Of a DNA stretch of 33,551 nt, positions 8,495-16,221 are shown piece after piece; the first letter of the stretch is position 1, and the number at the start of each line of letters is the position of its first letter. The DNA lies in assembly GCA_003223325.1 (NCBI GenBank), contig QHYS01000241.1:1-33551 (forward strand), read 5' to 3'. Both the position numbers and the translations under genes were made by a program. The stretch comes from Acidobacteriota bacterium (GTDB taxonomy: Bacteria > Acidobacteriota > Terriglobia > Acidiferrales > UBA7541). The notes below the pieces were generated by a model. That model did not search any database and was not told where the DNA came from. It saw only the letters and a program-made list of their open reading frames with translations.

Positions 8495-8588
8495 CTTTCC
8501 TGGAGCGAGTGATTTGCTTGTGGTCGCCAGCATTTATCCCGCCGGAACCGGCGCTGAATTTGGCTACGCAGAGACGAATTTTCGATTC

Positions 8589-8603
8589 TGAATTACAATT
8601 CTT
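8589..8603. repeat. 15-bp direct repeat, copy 1
   Basis: TGAATTACAATTCTT occurs here and at 8740-8754, 151 bases apart. Each copy contains the small inverted repeat GAATT-AC-AATTC. Confidence 0.5.
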
Positions 8604-8739
8604 GTGGCGCTGAGCGGCGGTTTGGATGGGGGGGATGAAGACAAGTTGAATTGACGGCGGCAAATCGGGGCAAGCGCCTCGTCACCACATTGATTCCGGC
8701 GGTACAAGCGCCTAACTTCGGATGCGTAGAATGATTTTT

Positions 8740-8754
8740 TGAATTACAATTCTT
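8740..8754. repeat. 15-bp direct repeat, copy 2, just before the YncE-like gene
   Basis: This copy is identical to 8589-8603 and lies immediately upstream of the ATG at 8759, where a ribosome-binding site would be expected but is not seen. It could be an operator or the footprint of a small element. Confidence 0.45.
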
Positions 8755-8758
8755 CCTG

Positions 8759-9913
8759 ATGTTAGGCCTCAGCTTAATCCGGCTGCTCTTTATCACCTTT
8801 CTTTTCGTTATGGGCGCGCTCTTGTTTGCTCATCCAGCGTTGCTGGTTTCCTCGGTAGCCAGAAAGATCCAAGAAAGCTCTGGGCCTGCCCATCCGGGCG
8901 AGGCACAAGCTTCTGGCGGAGTGGACATTTATGCGGCGGACCGTCCCAATCAACTGAGTCCTACGGTAACGAATTTTCCTTCTCGCGTTTATGTGCCCAA
9001 TTCCGAGAGCGCGAGCGTGGACGTAATCGATCCCGCGACCTACCGGGTGGTCGACCACTTCTCTGTGGGTCGCCTTCCGCAGCACATCGTGCCGTCTTAC
9101 GATCTGAATACCTTGTTTGTGCTCGACGATCAGGGCTACAGCCTTACCAAGATCAATCCCGCCACCGCCAAGCTGGAGGGAACCGTCTCCGTAGATGATC
9201 CCTACAATCTGTACTTCACTCCGGACGGTAGCGAGGCAATCGTCGTAGCCGAGGCTCTGCACCGGCTGGATTTTCGCGATCCGCAAACAATGAAGATGAA
9301 GTTCTCGCTGACAGTGCCCTGCGACGGCGTCAACCACCTGGACTTTTCGGCCGACGGCAGCTACTTCATAGCGAGTTGCGAATTCGACGGGAAATTGCTC
9401 AAGGTGGAAACGTCCTCGCACAAAATTCTTGCCACCATGCGACTCGAGCGGCCCGCCATGCCGCAGGATGTGCGTTTATCGCCGGACGCTAAAGTATTCT
9501 ACGTCGCAGATATGGCTGCCAACGGAGTGCACAAAATTGACGGCGACCAGTTTCAGGTTATCGGATTTTTGCAGACGGGCAAGGGCACGCACGGGCTTCT
9601 TGTGGGCCGTGACTCCAAACTCATGTACATCTCGAATCGTGGAGAGGGAAGCATCTCGGTGATGGACCTTGCCACGCAGAAACTCATCGCCAAGTGGCGC
9701 CTGCCGCATGGCGGCAGTCCCGATATGGGCGGGATCTCGGCGGATGGAGAAGTATTGTGGCTCTCCGGCCGGTACCACGCGGAAGTCTACGCGATCGATA
9801 CCTCCACCGGGAAACTGCTCGCGCGAATTCCCGTGGGCAAGGGACCGCATGGATTGTGCGTCTATCCGCAACCCGGTCGTTACTCTCTCGGCCACACCGG
9901 CCTCTTCCGATAG
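8759..9913 (+). CDS. YncE-like exported or membrane-anchored beta-propeller
   Basis: The 384-residue product begins with a hydrophobic segment (residues about 5-32) that serves as a signal or anchor. A run of YVTN-type propeller blades follows: SRVYVPNSESASVDVIDPAT, NLYFTPDGSEAIVVAE, HLDFSADGSYFIASC, VRLSPDAKVFYVADM, SKLMYISNRGEGSISVMDL and VPVGKGPHGLCVYPQ-like closing elements. Such proteins sit in the periplasm or on the surface and are usually binding proteins or scaffolds without a known reaction. The ATG lacks a visible ribosome-binding site; an in-frame ATG at 8810 would remove most of the hydrophobic segment and is less likely. It converges with the gene at 9953. Confidence 0.85.
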   Translation: MLGLSLIRLLFITFLFVMGALLFAHPALLVSSVARKIQESSGPAHPGEAQASGGVDIYAADRPNQLSPTVTNFPSRVYVPNSESASVDVIDPATYRVVDHFSVGRLPQHIVPSYDLNTLFVLDDQGYSLTKINPATAKLEGTVSVDDPYNLYFTPDGSEAIVVAEALHRLDFRDPQTMKMKFSLTVPCDGVNHLDFSADGSYFIASCEFDGKLLKVETSSHKILATMRLERPAMPQDVRLSPDAKVFYVADMAANGVHKIDGDQFQVIGFLQTGKGTHGLLVGRDSKLMYISNRGEGSISVMDLATQKLIAKWRLPHGGSPDMGGISADGEVLWLSGRYHAEVYAIDTSTGKLLARIPVGKGPHGLCVYPQPGRYSLGHTGLFR

Positions 9914-9952
9914 GCGCACCTCCCGTGTCCGGGCGCTTTCGAGTCTAAATAC

Positions 9953-10666
9953 CTATTTCGCCCCGCTGAAATAGTAGCTTAAGCCACTCGTGAGTTCGAA
10001 GTCTTGCGCCCGCCCGGAAATCGGAACGAAGGGCGCGGTCGGGCTTATGGCGATCGCCGCTAGCCCAAACCTCGGGATTGCCGTTAGATGATCGCGAAAG
10101 TCGAAGCGCACTCCAAAGTGGTCCCAAGGCCTCGATTCTATTCCGGCGCCGAAGTTGTAGTTGAATGCGCTTGTACTTGTGAGGACCGCAGGCTGGCCGA
10201 GGAAGTTCTGGGCAGCAGCCAGCTTGGCGTCGCTCGTAGGAGTGTATCGGCTGAAGCCAACCCCCGCGGTTACGAACGGGCGAAGCAATTTGTCGCTGGC
10301 AGTGAAAAAGTACAAGGCGTTTCCAGTGAGCTGGTGGAGGTGAATGCCGAAAGTTTGGACCGACGCAGGCGCCACGTCGGTCACTTGCAAATCATTTGAG
10401 CCGAAGCTATACGTTCCCTCTGCGCCCCAATGCTCTCCGAGGTTCACCGTGCCGCGCGCGCCGATCTTGAAGCCGTTTTTAAATTGGGTACCGAATAGAC
10501 TCGGACCGATCACGAAGCTCCTCGATCCGCTCAACAGTGAAGCGCCGCCTAAGAACGTGATCCGGGGATTGAAATCCTGCGCGAAGCCGCACGCCGAGAG
10601 CCACATGACCAGGCAGAGCGCGAGAATTCCGAAATAGCGATTCCGAGCAAAAGGTTTCCTGAGCAT
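9953..10666 (-). CDS. Outer-membrane beta-barrel protein
   Basis: The 237-residue product has a signal peptide and then alternating amphipathic strands rich in Gly and aromatics (GFKIGARGTVNLGEHWGAEG, LRPFVTAGVGFSRY, YNFGAGIESRPWDHFGVRFD). The last strand, ELTSGLSYYFSGAK, ends close to an aromatic residue as in OmpA/OmpX-like eight-stranded barrels. The signal region ends in LSACGFAQD: LSAC could be a lipobox, or cleavage could follow GFA. GGGGG lies upstream of ATG 10666 within a suitable distance. Function cannot be narrowed beyond outer-membrane protein. Confidence 0.82.
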   Translation of the reverse strand: MLRKPFARNRYFGILALCLVMWLSACGFAQDFNPRITFLGGASLLSGSRSFVIGPSLFGTQFKNGFKIGARGTVNLGEHWGAEGTYSFGSNDLQVTDVAPASVQTFGIHLHQLTGNALYFFTASDKLLRPFVTAGVGFSRYTPTSDAKLAAAQNFLGQPAVLTSTSAFNYNFGAGIESRPWDHFGVRFDFRDHLTAIPRFGLAAIAISPTAPFVPISGRAQDFELTSGLSYYFSGAK

Positions 10667-10895
10667 CTGATCGCCCCCTTTTTCTTCCCTTATTGGACTA
10701 GCCCGAGCACGGGGAGGGATGCCCCGAAGCTGGCAGGAGAGGACCCTAGGCTGGGGATTCTGGCTGAAGCACTAGGAGTCTATCGTTTACGTGCCACACT
10801 TGCGAGTGGAAAAAGCGGCAAATCATTCAACCACTTTGGATGCTTGCCTAAGGAGTTCGGGCCGAATTGCCCGGGGCTGGCGATTCTGCTGCAGA

Positions 10896-12401
10896 TTACT
10901 GGACTGCTGCGTCGAAAACGGCCGTCTGGATTTCGCCTGCACGCTTGACTTGCACAAAAATGCGGTAAAGGCCGGGCTTGGGAAAACCGTAGGGGATGAA
11001 GATCTCCGGCGCGATTTTATCGGCTGCCATTTTCTTCATGTCCATGGTGCCATGATCCAAGTTGCCGGGCAAGCTGGCCTGAGCAAGTTCAAAGGAAGCC
11101 ATCGGCACAGAACCGGTCGGATGCACGTGCGCAAAGACGGACCCGTCGGAACGAAGGATTGCGGCATGTGCCGCCATGCCCATGTAGGGTTCGAGATCCT
11201 GCGCCGGATTTCCTGAGCGATCCGCTACGCGAAAGCGCAAAATCAGCGGAACGCCGGCCCTGAGAGGCTGGAGCGGCTGCCCGTCGCGCCCCCACATAAT
11301 GATAATGCGACCGCCATCGGGAAGCGGATACTCCGCCGTGGCGCCCGTTTCAGCGGACACGGGGCTCCCGTCGGTTCCGCTGTCATCCCCGGCGAGCGGC
11401 TGCCCCGTTATGCCGGAAGGGAGATCGATTTGCCCGATCATGGTGACGGGAAAACCGCTGCTCAAAACCACATCCGCAAAGATCTGATAGTGGCCAGCCG
11501 GCATAGCGGGAAGATTCTGAGTGAAGCTGCCGGAGCCGGTGCGCTCCGGATGCAAATGCCAGAAGACGTCCATGCCGGGACTGCGAACGAAGAAAAGATG
11601 CATCAAGTGCTCGTGATCGAGGATGAGATCGTTGAAATCGATCCAATGCTCAGGACGGCGAGGATTCCCCGAGGTCATTCGTATCGGCCTTGCTCGCAGG
11701 TTTAATTGTCCATTGGCTCCGACATTGCCTTCGATTTCGGGAGGAGTATAGATGTGGCTGGCGTATTGACGCGCGTCTGATCGCCACCATAGGCCGCCAA
11801 GGGTGAGAACCGCCGCCACTACAAAACTCGCGATCGCCGCCGCTAACCGGACTCTTTGCTCGCGCGCGGTGGGGAGAAGTGCGCCGGGCGGCAGGTTCCC
11901 CTCGCGAACCGCGGCCACGACAATCGCCACCATGGTCAGCGAAAGTACGATCATGAAAACGAAGAGGACCGCGCCTAGAGACCGCTGCATCGGCAACATG
12001 CGCTGCGCGACCGCCGAAATCGGCACGGCCAGCAGCCCTTTGCCATTGGCGCCGTCGGCCTCGATGCGTACTTGAAGCGAGCCGAACTCCATCAGCCAGA
12101 GACTGCCGCGGAAAAACTGCGGGTCGTTTTTGGAACGCTCGGCGGGCTCCAGAGCGGGCGAGTACTGAGAGCCGGGACCTGTGAGCTGCATCGGCGCGAT
12201 GCGGATTTCGGTTAGATTATCTGACTCGCTGCGGATTTCGATCGCCGCAATGCCGGGAATCACCTGCGGCACGCGCACCGTCACGAATAATCTGTACGGC
12301 CCGGCATTCCCTTCGAGGAAAACATCAGGGCTGCCAACGTGCGCCCAGACGGGCAAGGCCCACGCAGCGAGCACCAGAAAAATTACGAAGAAGTATTTCA
12401 T
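10896..12401 (-). CDS. Membrane-anchored protein with two HLHP/HVHP-type domains, unknown function
   Basis: I do not recognise a named family. ATG 12401 lies five bases after the stop of the upstream gene, so translation is probably coupled; an ATG at 12431 would overlap that gene. The 501-residue product has a signal peptide (MKYFFVIFLVLAAWALPVWA), an exported domain, and two membrane segments at about 141-164 and 185-205. Two similar exported domains follow: one with LDHEHLMHLFFVRSPGMDVF and WHLHPE (about 262-286), the other with AAHAAILRSDGSVFAHVHP. Clustered His and Met residues suggest metal binding, possibly copper; this is inference only. Its partner is the polytopic membrane protein upstream. 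Confidence 0.8.
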   Translation of the reverse strand: MKYFFVIFLVLAAWALPVWAHVGSPDVFLEGNAGPYRLFVTVRVPQVIPGIAAIEIRSESDNLTEIRIAPMQLTGPGSQYSPALEPAERSKNDPQFFRGSLWLMEFGSLQVRIEADGANGKGLLAVPISAVAQRMLPMQRSLGAVLFVFMIVLSLTMVAIVVAAVREGNLPPGALLPTAREQRVRLAAAIASFVVAAVLTLGGLWWRSDARQYASHIYTPPEIEGNVGANGQLNLRARPIRMTSGNPRRPEHWIDFNDLILDHEHLMHLFFVRSPGMDVFWHLHPERTGSGSFTQNLPAMPAGHYQIFADVVLSSGFPVTMIGQIDLPSGITGQPLAGDDSGTDGSPVSAETGATAEYPLPDGGRIIIMWGRDGQPLQPLRAGVPLILRFRVADRSGNPAQDLEPYMGMAAHAAILRSDGSVFAHVHPTGSVPMASFELAQASLPGNLDHGTMDMKKMAADKIAPEIFIPYGFPKPGLYRIFVQVKRAGEIQTAVFDAAVQ

Positions 12402-12406
12402 CGCAC

Positions 12407-13660
12407 TCAGCGGCGGATCGCGCGGACCCACTCTCCCGCCGCAGTGCCGAGCCGGCTGCTCAAGATCGCCAGAAGCACGGCTTCCGCCATGATCATCCAG
12501 AATCCGAACGCTGCGTAGTCAATGGGCACGAACAGGTGCCGCACGTCGAATCCATTGGGCGAAGCGAAATAAGCGAAGTACTTCGTGCCGAAAAACCAGT
12601 TCGAGGAAGCCGGCGAAACGAGAAAAGTCGCGAACGGCCATTGCGCGGCAAGGAAAGCGGCCAGGAAAATCACTCCAAACGCCGCAGCCTTCGACCATTT
12701 TCTCCATCCGGCGGTGCGCGGCTCGAGAGCGTCAAGCAGCAAAGCGGGCGCGATCACCAGCAGCGGAAACTCCATGGGAACCATATGCGTTACGCGCTGG
12801 TAGACGGGCCCTAGTTTCGGCGTCGCCGGGAATAAAGGAAAGATCCACAGCATGACCATGGCATAGGCGGTGTAAACGCCGGCCACAATTGTGCGCGCCC
12901 AGCGATGCTCGGAAATTCTGGCGAAGCTGGCGAAAACGACTGGCACTACAATCGCCACCGCCCGGTAGCATTGCGCCGTGTGCATCAGCACGCGATAAGT
13001 CGATTCCCAAACGACGGTGAGCGCCAGCATCGTGATCATGCCGCCGAGCATAAGCAATAGCCAGTCCAATTTCCGCCGCAAGACGCCGCTCGACCGATTC
13101 CGCGCGCTAGCGATCAGAACAAGCGCGCCGATCTGGATGGCCAGAACTCCACCGTCGAGCACCACGTGGGGCGGGCTAAAAATCTTCACGTCCAGGCCGT
13201 AGGCGTTGTGCCACCAATTATCGAACGGCGCCGAAGTAAGCATCGTCGCGCCGCCCCAGGCGGCGATGAACGCCCCCAGCGGGCCGCGAAATCCCAACAC
13301 GCTCACGCTCGCCGCAGCCAACGCCGGGTCGCGCCCCAATGTACAGGAGAGAATCAGGTAGCCGCAGGTGAACCCCGCTAAGATTCCGCAGAATTGAATG
13401 GCCATGTGCGCGGGCGTCCAAAACGAGTCCCGGCCGATGGACATGTGCCAGGAAATATCCCAATAGCCGCCAATCACCACGGAAACGACCGCGGCGAAAA
13501 GGGACCATACATACCAGGGGACACCCGTCAATGCCGCGGGTGTTTGCGGCAGAATCTTCGAGGGAGTCTGGGCGACCGATTCGAGGGTCGAAGCCACTTG
13601 AAAACCCAAATCGAAAGTAGCACAGCGCGGCCCAAAAATCGAAATTCCCGGGGGAAGCAT
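12407..13660 (-). CDS. Polytopic membrane protein with conserved-looking His/Trp/Asp motifs, unknown function
   Basis: The 417-residue product has about ten predicted membrane segments. Two motifs stand out near their ends: YWDISWHMSIGRDSFWTPAH (residues about 66-85) and FDNWWHNAYGLDVKIFSPPH (about 147-166). Both combine His, Asp, Trp and a closing P-x-H or PPH, which looks like an intramembrane metal or haem site, but I cannot match it to a known oxidase or transporter. The start has no clear ribosome-binding site, and the first 45 residues may be partly untranslated. The next gene starts five bases after the stop, so the two form an operon. It diverges from the damaged pyruvate dehydrogenase locus. 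Confidence 0.8.
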   Translation of the reverse strand: MLPPGISIFGPRCATFDLGFQVASTLESVAQTPSKILPQTPAALTGVPWYVWSLFAAVVSVVIGGYWDISWHMSIGRDSFWTPAHMAIQFCGILAGFTCGYLILSCTLGRDPALAAASVSVLGFRGPLGAFIAAWGGATMLTSAPFDNWWHNAYGLDVKIFSPPHVVLDGGVLAIQIGALVLIASARNRSSGVLRRKLDWLLLMLGGMITMLALTVVWESTYRVLMHTAQCYRAVAIVVPVVFASFARISEHRWARTIVAGVYTAYAMVMLWIFPLFPATPKLGPVYQRVTHMVPMEFPLLVIAPALLLDALEPRTAGWRKWSKAAAFGVIFLAAFLAAQWPFATFLVSPASSNWFFGTKYFAYFASPNGFDVRHLFVPIDYAAFGFWMIMAEAVLLAILSSRLGTAAGEWVRAIRR

Positions 13661-13728
13661 AAAACCGCTGCCTTACATGGTTAATCAAACTGGATAAGCG
13701 CTAAGAGGGGCTTTTTTGGAGTTCGAAG

Positions 13729-15297
13729 ATGAGCATGCCGCAGGCCCACAGTTCTCCGCAAGTGGAAGACGTCGAATTGCGGGAATGGCTGGACTCGCTG
13801 GATTTCGTGCTCCAGGAGCGCGGCCGCGAACGCGCGGAGCAGATTCTCCGTCGTCTCCTCCAGCACGCGGCCGAAGCCGGAGTCACGCTACCCTTCACGG
13901 CCAACACGCCTTACGTCAATACGATTCCCGCCAGTGAACAGCCGCCGTATCCCGGAAATCAGGAGATCGAAAGGCGCATCAAGAGCTTCGCTCGATGGAA
14001 TGCACTGGCCATGGTTGTGCGGGCCAATCGCTTGGAGAGGGGAATCGGCGGCCATATCTCCACTTACGGATCGGCGGCAACGCTTTCTTTCGCGCGCGCG
14101 GCGAAAATAGCGAAGGCGATATCATCTATTTTCAAGGGCACGCTTCCCCCGGAATCTACGCGCGAGCCTTCCTGGAAGGCCGCCTCTCCGTGGATCAGCT
14201 CGAAAATTTCCGCCGCGAATTGAAACCCGGCGGCCTTTCCTCCTATCCGCACCCCTGGCTCATGCGCGATTTTTGGGACTTCCCGACGGTCTCGATGGGA
14301 CTGGGGCCCATCATGGCCATCTACCAGGCGCGGTTTAATCGTTATCTCGAAGATCGCGGATTGAAGGAGCGTTCGGATTCCAAAGTATGGGCCTTTATCG
14401 GCGATGGCGAGACCGACGAAGCTGAATCTCTCGGCGCCATCACTCTGGCCTCGCGCGAGCAACTCGACAACTTGATCTTCGTCATCAACTGCAATCTGCA
14501 AAGACTCGATGGGCCGGTGCGAGGCAACGGCAAGATTGTTCAGGAGCTGGAAGCGATTTTTCGCGGCGGAGGATGGAACGTCATCAAAGTTCTGTGGGGC
14601 AGCGATTGGGATTCCCTGCTCGAAAAAGACTCCGATGGGCTTCTCGTGCAGCGCATGGGCGAGGTCGTGGACGGCCAATACCAGAAGAATAGCGCTGAAT
14701 CCGGCGCATATTTCCGCGAGCATTTTTTTTGGTGTCGACCGGCGTCTTCTGGAAATGGTGAAGCACCTCTCCGACGAGCAACTCCATAAGATGAGGCTCG
14801 GAGGCCACGATCCGAAGAAGGTTTATAAGCGGCGCGATTCTTCGCGAGGCGCTGAATGCACAGAAAATGCTGGCGGAGAACTACGCCATCGCGGCGGATG
14901 TCTGGAGCGCAGCTACAAGCAGCTTTATCAGGACGGCCACGCCTGCGACCGCTGGAATATGCTCCATCCATCCGAAGAGCCCCACACTCCTTACGTAACC
15001 CACTGTTTCCGAGGCGCTCCGGGCGCGCTGGTTGCCGCATCCGATTATGTGCGGGCTTTGCCCGATTCGATCTCTCGCTGGATGCCTCGTCCCTTGGTCG
15101 CGTTGGGAACCGACGGTTTTGGACGCAGCGACACTCGGGCCGCCCTGCGAGATTTTTTTGAGGTGGACGCGCGCTTCATCACGCTGGCCACCTTGAATGA
15201 ACTCGCCCGGCAAAAGGCTATCAAACCATCGGTCGTGCAAAAAGCCATCCAGCAGATGGAGATTAATCCGGCCAAAGTTAATCAGATGATTTCTTAG
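13729..15297 (+). pseudogene. aceE: Pyruvate dehydrogenase E1 (AceE-type), deleted and frameshifted
   Basis: A good start (GGAG seven bases before ATG) leads into an AceE N-terminus with [20 protein letters not shown]. Near 14083 a short deletion shifts the frame, and the sequence resumes with [33 protein letters not shown] and the thiamine-diphosphate motif [10 protein letters not shown], then [15 protein letters not shown]8 run at 14723-14730, where T7 would keep REHFFGVDRR in frame, causes a second shift. After GGHDPKKVY at about 14827 the sequence jumps to GAILREALNAQKMLAENYA, which belongs near the C-terminus, so a few hundred codons are missing. Another small shift follows near 14910, and SYKQLYQDG, TDGFGRSD and FFEVDARFITLATL reach a normal end. 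The intact family (about 890 residues) decarboxylates pyruvate; this copy cannot. Confidence 0.92.
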
Positions 15298-15325
15298 AGC
15301 GACGATCTCGCAGGGGACGCCAGCC

Positions 15326-15751
15326 GTGACCACTACCATCAAACTGCCCGAGCTCGGCGAGAACGTGGATTCGGGCGAGCCGACCAGAATCCTCGTCTCC
15401 GCCGGCGATACGATTCCTAAGGACCAGTCGCTCCTGGAACTCGAAACCGAGAAAGCCACCATCGAAGTTCCATCCCCGATTTCCGGTGTCATCTTCACGA
15501 TTACGAATTTGGGCGGCATTGGCGGAGCAGGATTTTCGCCCATCGTAAACTATCCCGAAGTGGCGATTTTGGGCATTTCGCGCGTCAGTACGGAACCGCG
15601 CCAGGTCGACGGAACGTTTCAACCACGCAAAATCCTTCCCCTTTCTCTCTCCTACGATCATCGGTTGATCGATGGCGCCGACGCGGCGCGATTTCTGCGT
15701 TGGGTTGCAGAAGCGCTGGAAGAGCCCGCCTTGTTGCTCTTCAGAACATAA
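15326..15751 (+). pseudogene. aceF: Pyruvate dehydrogenase E2 remnant: lipoyl domain joined to the catalytic C-terminus
   Basis: GTG 15326 with AGGGGA upstream opens a 141-residue frame. Residues 1-55 are a lipoyl domain with the acceptor Lys43 in [10 protein letters not shown]. At about residue 56 the sequence passes directly to [40 protein letters not shown] and the normal end of the acyltransferase domain, with the active-site His112 and Asp116. The rest of the lipoyl domain, the peripheral-subunit-binding domain and most of the catalytic domain are missing. The family is usually over 400 residues. The joint is in frame, so a short protein could be made, but it should not fold as an acyltransferase. 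It lies 28 bases after the broken E1 gene. Confidence 0.88.
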
Positions 15752-15821
15752 ATCACCGGAGAACGTCCCGCGCGGAAATCAGGGCGAAGGAAAAAGGCCA
15801 GGACCGAGAGGGCCGGAAAAA

Positions 15822-16046
15822 CTAGCTTGCCTTCCTTAATTCCAACGGGGCAGCAGTTCTTTCGGGCGTCGCAGTGGCATTAGCCATAGCGGAAGCCTTT
15901 AGGCTAGCCGTTGCCAAAAACGCCAAACTAAAGGAGCCGAGCAGCGCTAGAATAATAATATAGACATACTGAATGTTGTAACCCCAGTGTCCGTACACGG
16001 CTGAGCCCAGCCATCCACCGATCCAACCCGCGATCCACTTAGCCAT
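15822..16046 (-). CDS. Small membrane protein
   Basis: The 74-residue frame from ATG 16046 encodes MAKWIAGWIGGWLGSAVYGHWG, then a strongly hydrophobic segment (YVYIIILALLGSFSLAFLATAS) and a charged tail. Small Gly-rich membrane proteins with a GWIGGWLGS-like opening and a YII-LLG helix occur in acidobacteria, but I know of no function. The frame stays open upstream, and the segment IGYRVLAGFDGF before the ATG also looks protein-like, so the true start may lie further upstream. The open frame reaches into the region before the hydrolase gene at 16222. Confidence 0.5.
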   Translation of the reverse strand: MAKWIAGWIGGWLGSAVYGHWGYNIQYVYIIILALLGSFSLAFLATASLKASAMANATATPERTAAPLELRKAS

Positions 16047-16221
16047 GAACCCATCAAACCCAGCGAGCACGCGATAACCAATCGCGAAGTGCGAGTTTCG
16101 TCCTGCGACGTAAGCCGGGAGGCACGGGGCCAGGGCGGAATGCACGTTGGCTGGCCGGTGTAGTAAACTCGTCACGTCTAACGAGCTAAAGTGCGCTATT
16201 TTTTGCGTGAGGGAGGTGGTC

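Noticed and set aside
8521-8590. Protein-like tail IYPAGTGAEFGYAETNFRF before a stop
   Set aside because: It is short, has no start or family context, and could be chance; at most a gene remnant next to the DUF2461 pseudogene.
12407-13660. Idea that the polytopic protein is a copper membrane monooxygenase or haem-copper oxidase subunit
   Set aside because: The His motifs are suggestive, but their spacing does not match those families as I know them, and no companion subunits are present.
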